A DNA stretch of 49,157 bases from Bacteroidota bacterium. Its GTDB lineage: Bacteria; Bacteroidota; Bacteroidia; Bacteroidales; GCA-2711565. The notes beneath the pieces were generated by a model. That model was not told the DNA's origin, made no database searches, and worked only from the letters and a program-made list of their open reading frames with translations. A program made the position numbers and the translations under genes. Position 1 is the first letter of the stretch. The number at the start of each line of letters is the position of its first letter. The stretch covers positions 1-49,157 of the forward strand of contig JAHIVC010000064.1 in NCBI GenBank assembly GCA_018816945.1. Direction: 5' to 3'. This document shows positions 33,904 to 41,087 of this stretch, one piece after another.

Positions 33904-34039
33904 AGGACAATCGGTACAGAGCTACACAAAACCCGATATTACTAAGGTTGACAAAATGACTTTTATGTTTGAACCTTATAAAAGTAGTTACTCAAAAGTT
34001 GCATGCAGGCAATGTTCTTCTTGCCATGGATGCAGATAA
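33881..34039 (+). CDS. Probable RiPP precursor peptide with CX2CX2CX2C core
   Basis: A 52-codon gene. The leader (residues 1-40) carries Tyr15-x-x-Pro18-x-Ile20, close to the YxxPxL motif that RRE domains bind in lasso and related leaders. The C-terminus is a short Cys-rich core, ACRQCSSCHGCR, with Cys42, Cys45, Cys48 and Cys51 at exact three-residue spacing. A GAGGAG ribosome site precedes it. Its start overlaps the RRE gene by 23 bases, and its end overlaps the next gene by 14. There is no signal peptide. The maturase beside it suggests thioether or C-C crosslinks at the cysteines. The spacing differs from the CXXX-repeat peptides known in Bacteroides. A tRNA-like or random Cys stretch is unlikely given the coupling and leader motif. 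Confidence 0.85.
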   Translation: MIKKSTIKGQSVQSYTKPDITKVDKMTFMFEPYKSSYSKVACRQCSSCHGCR

Positions 34040-34865
34040 TAACAATAAGCTAAATAAATTAAAAGATTCATTAGAAGCTATTTTAATTGATTATCTGGAA
34101 AGGAAATTGCCTTTAAGAAGGATTGTTTTTCTCTCATCAATTTTAAAAATGGCCTCGCACGAATTAGATTCATTCAAAAAAGTCACTAAACGAATTATTA
34201 CCGAACAAAAAACTGACGGTGGCTGGGTTGATTGCGAAGATACCGCCTGGAACATATTTTTTCTCTCCTCACAAGATAATTATTCTGTTAATAGATCAAA
34301 AGCTATTGAATGGCTTAATAGTGAACGTCCTTCAAAATTTGGATGGGGTTTTTGCAAACGCGATTACTCAAACATACCAATTACATCTCAGGTATTACTT
34401 TTAGTTCCTGAGTTAAGAAATCTCCCAGAGTTCAAATGGATATTTAATGAATGGAATAAAGATATTAACTCACCAATTAATTTGAACTATAAAGGAGCTT
34501 GGTACTTACTTTTAATGAGCACTCAGAATTTATCTCTTGATTATGAAGCATTCAATATAAAACAAACAGAAGCATATCTTATTCAGGAGCAAAGAGATGA
34601 TGGAGGTTGGGGTCCATGGAAAAATCATCCAGCTATCTCAGATCCTTTTATTACTGGTTTATGTAGTTTAGCCCTTTCAAATTCATTTAAAATTACTCAC
34701 ACAAAAGAAATTCTAGTCAGTTTATATAAGAGCATTAAATGGTTTGAAAGTAATCAGCTTGAAAATGGATTATTCCCAACACATTATATTGAAGAAGGAT
34801 CTGCATGGTGTTACTTTGGTTGGCAAATGGCATTAAATACTGTATATGAAGGATATTCATCGTAA
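34026..34865 (+). CDS. Terpene-cyclase/prenyltransferase-like alpha-toroid protein
   Basis: A 279-residue protein with squalene-cyclase/prenyltransferase-type repeats: QKTDGGW (61-67), QRDDGGWG (189-196) and NQLENGLFP (243-251). These Q..DGGW elements cap the helices of an alpha/alpha toroid. Residues 69-74 read DCEDTA, resembling the DxDDTA general-acid motif of class II terpene cyclases, but with Glu in the key middle position. The length is about half a full squalene-hopene cyclase, so it may be a single barrel. In this cluster it could modify or bind the peptide or a lipid. The ATG at 34026 is chosen because the earlier ATG at 33969 lies inside the precursor gene. It overlaps the next gene by 20 bases. 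Confidence 0.75.
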   Translation: MDADNNNKLNKLKDSLEAILIDYLERKLPLRRIVFLSSILKMASHELDSFKKVTKRIITEQKTDGGWVDCEDTAWNIFFLSSQDNYSVNRSKAIEWLNSERPSKFGWGFCKRDYSNIPITSQVLLLVPELRNLPEFKWIFNEWNKDINSPINLNYKGAWYLLLMSTQNLSLDYEAFNIKQTEAYLIQEQRDDGGWGPWKNHPAISDPFITGLCSLALSNSFKITHTKEILVSLYKSIKWFESNQLENGLFPTHYIEEGSAWCYFGWQMALNTVYEGYSS

Positions 34866-35949
34866 AAATGTTTTGTTAATCGGGAAATATCCTCCCATGC
34901 AAGGTGGTATTGCTGCCAAAACATTTTGGTTATACAAGAGATTAGCCAAAAATGGGTATAATTTTCGCGTTGTCACTATTGAGATTGAAAATTATTCTGT
35001 GCCGGTAATTAAGGACGACATAAAGGTTTTCTCAGTCGACAAAGCATCCACACCATGGCATATACCCGACTCAAGCCTTTATTTTGACAGAATACTGAAC
35101 AAATGTTTTGAAGCTCTGGCTAATTTTACACCTGATATAATTGAAACAAATTATTTATGGCCATTTTGCAGTGTTGCAATTCACTTATCAAAAATATTAA
35201 ACAAACCTCTTCTTATAAGACATGCTGGTAGTGATATTTTAAAATTCTACACATCCAATGAATTCAGAGATATTATAAAAAGATATTTTGAGCAAGCCTC
35301 TATAATTGTTACAAATAATACCAGTATCGAGATTGTAAGTGAATTATGCAATGATAAAACAAAAATCAGATTAACAGACAGGTATATACCTGATCCTGAT
35401 TATTTTCACGATCTGAAACACCCGAAACAATACGATATTTTATTCGCTGGAAAAATCAATTACTATTGGAAACATAAAGGGATCAGTTATCTTCTTGAAT
35501 ATATTAAGGCTTATAATCTTCATGCCCTTTTATTGTGTGATGGTAATTACATAGATGAAATTTATTCTCTCGTTGATAAGCAGAAATTGGAAAATAATAT
35601 TGAAATAAAAAAATTCGTGCATCCCTATGAAATGCCAGCAATAATTAACAAGTCCAATACTGTATGGTGTTGGGATGAAGAAGGTAGTATTGATGATTTT
35701 TCAAATATTATTTGGGAAGCTTGTTATTGCAATGTTGAATGTCTAATAAATGAGAAAATAGAAAAAACTACAGACTTAAAAAAAATGAAAGAACTTTTTT
35801 CTGAGAATCTTTTGGAGTTCAAGAAAGTAGAATCAATGAGTTATTTTAACAATGAAATTAGTTTTAGTAATTCAATAAATCTTGAGGCGATAATAAAAGA
35901 GTTCAAATTATATATTGATCAGAATGTTTCAATATATAATAATATTTAA
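34846..35949 (+). CDS. GT4-like glycosyltransferase
   Basis: A 367-residue GT-B fold glycosyltransferase. The N-terminal Rossmann start 'VLLIGKYPPMQGGIAAKTFWL' is typical of GT4 enzymes, with Gly-Gly in the acceptor loop. 'LLIRHAGSDIL' (about residues 122-132) and 'DILFAGKINYYWKHKGISYLLEYI' (about 199-222) mark the second domain start. The donor-binding region is near 'NIIWEACYCNVECLI' (about 287-301), where Glu binds the nucleotide-sugar ribose. The substrate is unknown. It overlaps the toroid gene by 20 bases, so it belongs to the same operon. It may glycosylate the modified peptide, a Ser/Thr/Cys side chain, or a carrier. Confidence 0.85.
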   Translation: MKDIHRKNVLLIGKYPPMQGGIAAKTFWLYKRLAKNGYNFRVVTIEIENYSVPVIKDDIKVFSVDKASTPWHIPDSSLYFDRILNKCFEALANFTPDIIETNYLWPFCSVAIHLSKILNKPLLIRHAGSDILKFYTSNEFRDIIKRYFEQASIIVTNNTSIEIVSELCNDKTKIRLTDRYIPDPDYFHDLKHPKQYDILFAGKINYYWKHKGISYLLEYIKAYNLHALLLCDGNYIDEIYSLVDKQKLENNIEIKKFVHPYEMPAIINKSNTVWCWDEEGSIDDFSNIIWEACYCNVECLINEKIEKTTDLKKMKELFSENLLEFKKVESMSYFNNEISFSNSINLEAIIKEFKLYIDQNVSIYNNI

Positions 35950-36125
35950 ACCCATTTACTTGAAATGCAACTAGTATTAGCATAAAAATGATGATGAATA
36001 TGAACTCGTGTAAGTCTATAAAGACAATGATTTAACAGAGGTTACGGGTCAAGTATTGCAAGTTTGCAGACAGAATAGCGAAAAATGAATTTGAATAACT
36101 ATATTATAAAAATGAAAATATTCTA

Positions 36126-37820
36126 ATGTGTGGCATATGTGGTATATATGGTAAAAGAAGTCCTAATAAGGTCAAATTAATGGCCGATGCTATAAAACAC
36201 AGAGGACCAGACGGGGAATCTTTTGCTAATTTCCCATGGGGTTCTCTAGGTTTTCGCTGGCTTGATATTTTCGGACCGGAAACGAATCCACAACCTGCTG
36301 TTAACAATAAAAAGAATATTTCAATATTGTTTAATGGTGAAATCTATAATTTTAATGAACTCGTTCCACTAATACAGCCTAAGAAAATAGTTGACGAAGC
36401 TAATCTCATACTTGAATTATATCTTATATTTGGAGAAAAGGTCTTTGAAAAGCTTAAAGGAATGTTCGCTATTGCAATATTGAGTCCCGAAAAGCTGATT
36501 CTTGCTCGTGATTCATTTGGAATAAAACCGTTAGTATATTTCCAAAAAGGTTCAGAAATATATTTTGCTTCCGAAATAAAAGCACTATTAAGAGTTCACG
36601 AAAATGCAATTGAAATAAACAAAGATTCTCTTGCAGAAACTGCAGTTTTTGGATTTATATTTAACTTGGGAGAAACTATGTTTAAGGGAATAAAACAAGT
36701 GCTGCCTGGTTCATATATAGTATTTGAAGATGGTTTGTCAAAAACAGTAAAATACAATAATAATCCCAATTCGTTTTATAATCCTAATTCGGTCATTGAT
36801 AAAAAAACGATTTCACATTTTTCTGAATTAATGAACAGTACCGCTAAATTGCATCTCTCACATTCAAAGCACGACCATGCATTATATCTATCAGGTGGCC
36901 TTGATTCAAGTTTGATGGCTTATTATTTGCAGAATAATTCAAGTAATAATATTCATTCATATACTTTGTTCGACGATTTAAATAATGAAGATCGTTTATT
37001 TGCAAATAAAGTAGCTTCAGAAATTGGCACAATTCATACTGAAATTGAAACTGGATTTGATGAAACCCTGAATCTCTTGAAGCATTATCTTTATCATTAT
37101 GAGTCTCTTGTAACCAATGGTTTGTATGATGTTCTGGGAAGTGTTGCGTTTCATATTTTATCTGCAAAAATTGCAAAAAAACACAAAGTTGCATATTGTG
37201 GTGAGGGTGCTGATGAACTCTTTGGTGGTTATTACTGGTTACATGCACATCCGTTAGGTGTAGGGGATAGATTAAGAGCAAAATCGTTTAAAGTAAATAA
37301 TGGAAGTACACAAATTCATGATTACATCATGCAGCATTTTCCTGACGATGATACTAAGAAACTGGAAATGCAAAAAGAGATTTTTGATTTTCTTAATGGC
37401 CCCGGTCTTACTAATTGCCATCTTTGGAGCGTTGATAGGTCAAGTTCTGCTTTTTCTTTCGAAGCACGTCCTTTCTATTTGTACAACGATATTGCTGAGT
37501 GGGCTTTAACTTTCTCAATTAATAATAAAGTCACTGAAAGCAAGGAAACTAAATTAATCATGAAACAATACGCTTCATCAAGACTTAGTCCTTTGTTTCA
37601 GGATATTTCAAAAAGAAAAAAAATAGCAATGTCAGCAGCTTTAAATAACTCATTGAGGATGCTTATTGAACATTCAACTAGGAGATTTCAATCATCGAAT
37701 AAGAAAGATTTACCACATTATGACTTCTCAACTTATCTTAATACAGATCTTGATAAATTTATGTTTGACAACTTTTATAAAATGTTTGTTATTAATAGGG
37801 GGGATTTTTCAATAGATTAA
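36126..37820 (+). CDS. Asparagine-synthetase-like amidotransferase
   Basis: A 564-residue AsnB homologue. The N-terminal class II glutaminase has the nucleophile Cys2 (MCGICGIYG), 'HRGPDGE' and 'FNGEIYNF', so ammonia release from glutamine should work. The synthetase domain has the PP-loop SGGLDSS (256-262) and 'CGEGADELFGGY'. Housekeeping AsnB makes asparagine; in RiPP and glycan clusters such proteins amidate carboxylates, and in lasso systems they close the macrolactam, often with a dead glutaminase. The intact Cys2 here favours amidation. It lies 176 bases after the glycosyltransferase and ends the cluster in the same direction. A free-standing asparagine synthetase cannot be excluded. 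Confidence 0.85.
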   Translation: MCGICGIYGKRSPNKVKLMADAIKHRGPDGESFANFPWGSLGFRWLDIFGPETNPQPAVNNKKNISILFNGEIYNFNELVPLIQPKKIVDEANLILELYLIFGEKVFEKLKGMFAIAILSPEKLILARDSFGIKPLVYFQKGSEIYFASEIKALLRVHENAIEINKDSLAETAVFGFIFNLGETMFKGIKQVLPGSYIVFEDGLSKTVKYNNNPNSFYNPNSVIDKKTISHFSELMNSTAKLHLSHSKHDHALYLSGGLDSSLMAYYLQNNSSNNIHSYTLFDDLNNEDRLFANKVASEIGTIHTEIETGFDETLNLLKHYLYHYESLVTNGLYDVLGSVAFHILSAKIAKKHKVAYCGEGADELFGGYYWLHAHPLGVGDRLRAKSFKVNNGSTQIHDYIMQHFPDDDTKKLEMQKEIFDFLNGPGLTNCHLWSVDRSSSAFSFEARPFYLYNDIAEWALTFSINNKVTESKETKLIMKQYASSRLSPLFQDISKRKKIAMSAALNNSLRMLIEHSTRRFQSSNKKDLPHYDFSTYLNTDLDKFMFDNFYKMFVINRGDFSID

Positions 37821-37942
37821 GAAAGTAATAGGTTGATAAAACAATAATAATAAAATATATGATAAGCCCCATAAATTATTTATTCGATTAATAAAGGATT
37901 GCATATTCTGATAAGCAATTGATTTAATTTAATTATTATAAT

Positions 37943-39949
37943 ATGAATAGAATTGAAAAATATACAACAGAAGTTATGCTAAATTGGCTGACTGAACATT
38001 TTAAATATAGAGGTTATGATACAGAGCATTATTCAGAGCGTTTTCTGCCAGCCAGAGTTCCACTATATTGCAGAATGGAAGGTAATCTTGAATGGTCCAA
38101 GATTCCAGGTATCGGAAATGCTAAATTAAAGGAATTTCTAAGTAAGATCCCGGATTCTAATTGGATAGAAAATGCTACTATTAACAAATCTGATGATGGT
38201 AATAGCATTAATGTTACTTATGAGCAAAACAGTATTATAGTCTCTCTTAAAGACAAAAGATTATTTATCAAAAAAAACCAATTAAATCTATATGAATTTG
38301 TTGTGGAGGAGGAGGGTGATGAAATTGATTTTTATGATGAGATAGTTGTTGAAATAACAACAGATAAGTATATATTAAAAGATGACTTTTTCCCTTTACT
38401 AGCAATAGGTAGAAAAAAAATTCCTGAAGCCTCACCTGTGAGATTTTACAAACACTATTTCCCGAAAGCAAGAATATATTATTCCTTTCCACAATATGTC
38501 GAAGAAAATGATGGATTTAAAGAATTTAAGGAAGTTTGCCTTGAAAGAGGTATAGGCTTACTTAAAACATCAGAAACAAAAATTGAAGAAGTGTGTAAAT
38601 CTGTCTCGTTGTTTGATGAGATATGTAGTAATCTTTATGAAAAAAAGAATTCTCGAAAAAGTATTGAAACAATTATTGGAAATTATTTTGAAGATAATCT
38701 AGATCAGCTTGTTTTCTACCCTGAACCAGATTATAAAAGAAGAGCCATAGTCAGAAGATTAACGGAGGATAATCGAATTAGTTTACTGTTGTTAAAAAAA
38801 CTACAAAACCCCAAAAATATTCAATACAAAGACAAACTTAAGAAATTAACATCTGACTATTTATTAAAAGAAACTAGAGATGATTTCAATATCGCATCTG
38901 AATATGTTAAGGAACTATGGACTGAATATCTTGGAATGGAATATCCAAATCCAGATATTCAAATAAAATTTGAAGAAATCTTTCAAAAAGATAAAGGTTA
39001 TAGAGAACATTTCGTCCATCAATTTCAGGTGTTCTTATTAGGATCATATATTATTGATAAATTATATGAATCAAGAAATGAAATCTTAGAATCATTTAAA
39101 AAATCATATGGAGTTCCAATAGAAATTGGTTGGTTAGCTGCTTCAACTTATCATGATTTTAACTATAGTACACAAAAATATCAGACTTGGCTTATTGAAT
39201 ACTTGACAGAAGTGTTGAGGTTTGAAAATGAAGAAGTAAAAGGGGAACTAAGCAAGTTGAATCTTGATACGGCAATTGTTCGAGAAAGTTTTCTTTTAAC
39301 TTCAGAAAAACTAATTAATATTATCTGTAAAAAATATATTGAAGTAAATAGCTCAATAAAGCAAAAGATCAATTTATTTCTTTATGAAACAATAGTAAGA
39401 AAAAAGAATCATGGGCTTCTGAGTAGTTTAACATTGATGAAAATATTTAATACTACGAAGAATAGAAAATTAATTTCTGAGAAAGGAATTGAACAAGCAG
39501 CCTTGGCTATTGCTTTGCACGATGAAAAAATGTGGGAATTCTTTTGTGGATGTAAAGGGTACTTACTTGAAGAAAAAAATTGCGAAAAAGGATGTTCCAT
39601 AAAACACAATTGCTCCCCTTGGGATAAAGATCTTATGGAATGTGGAATATTAAGAACAATTAGCTTTGAAACCGATCCTTTAATATACCTACTAATCCTA
39701 TGTGACTCTGTTCAAGATGAAGGAAGAGTTGAAGAGCAATCAGAATTTATTAAATCTCATATAAAGGACGTAGAAGTTACTATTGATAAAAAAGTTGTAA
39801 TCACCTTAGTTTCTGGTGATTCTAATTCTCACAGAATTAAACAAACAGAATTTAGCAGGGTTGAACAATTTCTCGATGATGGAGGTTTTGAAATAGTGCT
39901 CAAACCAAATAAACCAAGTTATGGTAAGGAGAAAAAAATTATTTTTTAA
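37943..39949 (+). CDS. HD-type phosphohydrolase-like protein with Cys cluster
   Basis: A 668-residue protein without a named family that I can recognise. The C-terminal half has an HD-like pattern: His356 and His359 (REHFVHQF), His404-Asp405 (STYHDFNY), His526-Asp527 (LHDEKMW) and Asp588 (CDSVQDEGR). That is consistent with a metal phosphohydrolase acting on nucleotides. Six cysteines between about residues 532 and 568 (FFCGC; CEKGCSIKHNC; MECG) may bind a metal. The N-terminal 250 residues are beta-rich and unfamiliar. There is no signal peptide. It lies between the RiPP-like cluster and the restriction genes; which unit it belongs to is open, but large HD proteins in such islands often serve anti-phage roles. 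Confidence 0.6.
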   Translation: MNRIEKYTTEVMLNWLTEHFKYRGYDTEHYSERFLPARVPLYCRMEGNLEWSKIPGIGNAKLKEFLSKIPDSNWIENATINKSDDGNSINVTYEQNSIIVSLKDKRLFIKKNQLNLYEFVVEEEGDEIDFYDEIVVEITTDKYILKDDFFPLLAIGRKKIPEASPVRFYKHYFPKARIYYSFPQYVEENDGFKEFKEVCLERGIGLLKTSETKIEEVCKSVSLFDEICSNLYEKKNSRKSIETIIGNYFEDNLDQLVFYPEPDYKRRAIVRRLTEDNRISLLLLKKLQNPKNIQYKDKLKKLTSDYLLKETRDDFNIASEYVKELWTEYLGMEYPNPDIQIKFEEIFQKDKGYREHFVHQFQVFLLGSYIIDKLYESRNEILESFKKSYGVPIEIGWLAASTYHDFNYSTQKYQTWLIEYLTEVLRFENEEVKGELSKLNLDTAIVRESFLLTSEKLINIICKKYIEVNSSIKQKINLFLYETIVRKKNHGLLSSLTLMKIFNTTKNRKLISEKGIEQAALAIALHDEKMWEFFCGCKGYLLEEKNCEKGCSIKHNCSPWDKDLMECGILRTISFETDPLIYLLILCDSVQDEGRVEEQSEFIKSHIKDVEVTIDKKVVITLVSGDSNSHRIKQTEFSRVEQFLDDGGFEIVLKPNKPSYGKEKKIIF

Positions 39950-40677
39950 GAATAGTAAATAATATAATTTTTTTCAGCAGAAAAGATACTTGAATCCTTA
40001 AATTGTAAAATTCATTATACCATTTTTCTAATAGATATTTTTAGCATTTGATAAAATATATCATAACATTGCATCTTAGAGCCGAAATATTCAATCTCTA
40101 ATACATCATAATGTTCCTCAATTCTATCTGAAGGGAATTACGGCAAAGAATGGGAAAGATTTTGCCCTGAATCATATTCCTATGTGAGTACTGCAAATAC
40201 TCTAGTTTCTCCTTTGAGTAAGGGCGAGTCTTTAGATTTTACTGTAATAAATTCATTTTTAGTTATTTATTTCAATCGCTAACTTTTTTCTCACAAATCA
40301 GGATCAAAATTCAGGGCTTGTAAGGAATTACATTCAACCCTTCGAGGATATCCCAATTTCATTATGTGGAGTTGAAGGAAATCTCATATAAGGAGTCTAA
40401 TCAGCCTTGTAATTGTAAATTTCCCAACAGCCAAAAAGTGCGTGCATTCTGTTCATATTAAATATATATTATTAATAATCAAATAAATATAACGAACACA
40501 TTAAACGAACATAGTTCAAATCAGAGCTTTCAATGTTCACCTGCTGTTCGATCCAAAACATGCTTTACGAAAATATGTGTGCGTAATCCTTCACGCTATA
40601 ACAAGTACAATATCAGCATTATACACAAATCGCACACAAACCACCCCCTTTAAAATCATTATATTCTTCAATTTTTA

Positions 40678-40793
40678 GTGTAAACCTATATCAGGACGTT
40701 ACAACTTAAACTCGCAGGGGTGGGTCTTAATCCTAAATTAACTTTACTTTCTTGTTCCATTTTACACTTTTTTGTGTAAACCTATATCAGGAC
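40678..40793 (+). repeat. Pair of perfect 20-base direct repeats
   Basis: GTGTAAACCTATATCAGGAC occurs at 40678-40697 and again at 40774-40793, 76 bases apart. The second copy is part of a hairpin (TTTACAC, T-run, GTGTAAA). Two copies with no further periodicity do not make a CRISPR array. They may be remnants of a duplicated insertion. Confidence 0.6.
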
Positions 40794-40802
40794 AAGACAT
40801 CT

Positions 40803-40825
40803 CCCCTCCCTAAAATAGGGAGGGG
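40803..40825. repeat. GC-rich dispersed palindrome
   Basis: Perfect 10-bp arms CCCCTCCCTA/TAGGGAGGGG around AAA, followed by GTCAGGGGTGGGT. This type of palindrome is scattered in many Bacteroidota genomes and contrasts with the AT-rich surroundings. Confidence 0.6.
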
Positions 40826-41087
40826 TCAGGGGTGGGTTACGTTATTAAATTCTTTCCTTTTCCCTAGATTGCATATTCAAACTATTTCCATATATTTGAT
40901 TTGAATAAAAGCAAAGTGCTATTTTTTAATAATTAATTCAACTAAAAATGCTCCCCCCTCTGTTTTTATTCATTTGAGAACGATTGAATTGGATGTTGGA
41001 TTAATTGATTTCATTACAAATTGGATACAATGAATCAATGTACTAACAGTTTATATTTATTGGGTTATTCCAAAAAAAACATTAAGT

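Larger units (their letters stand above)
39950..41087. other. Intergenic region of about 1.1 kb with repeats, no confident gene
   Basis: No open frame on either strand looks like a real gene. One forward stretch (about 40113-40282) stays open for over 50 codons after a stop and might be a decayed gene. The second half holds two direct repeats and a GC-rich palindrome, listed separately. The region probably marks the joint between two cargo blocks. The promoter of the restriction genes should lie near its right end, but I see no exact TAnnTTTG box close to 41088. Confidence 0.45.

Noticed and set aside
33969-34025. An ATG at 33969 as the start of the toroid protein
   Set aside because: It would read out of frame through most of the precursor gene and add 19 residues with no family similarity. 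The ATG at 34026 gives the usual short overlap with the precursor stop.
32573-37820. Lasso-peptide cluster
   Set aside because: An RRE, an AsnB homologue and a YxxPxI leader are present, but there is no transglutaminase-like leader peptidase, the core has no suitable ring acceptor spacing, and the AsnB glutaminase is intact. The radical SAM maturase also points elsewhere.
40678-40793. CRISPR array
   Set aside because: Only two repeat copies with a 76-base gap, no further units and no cas genes nearby.
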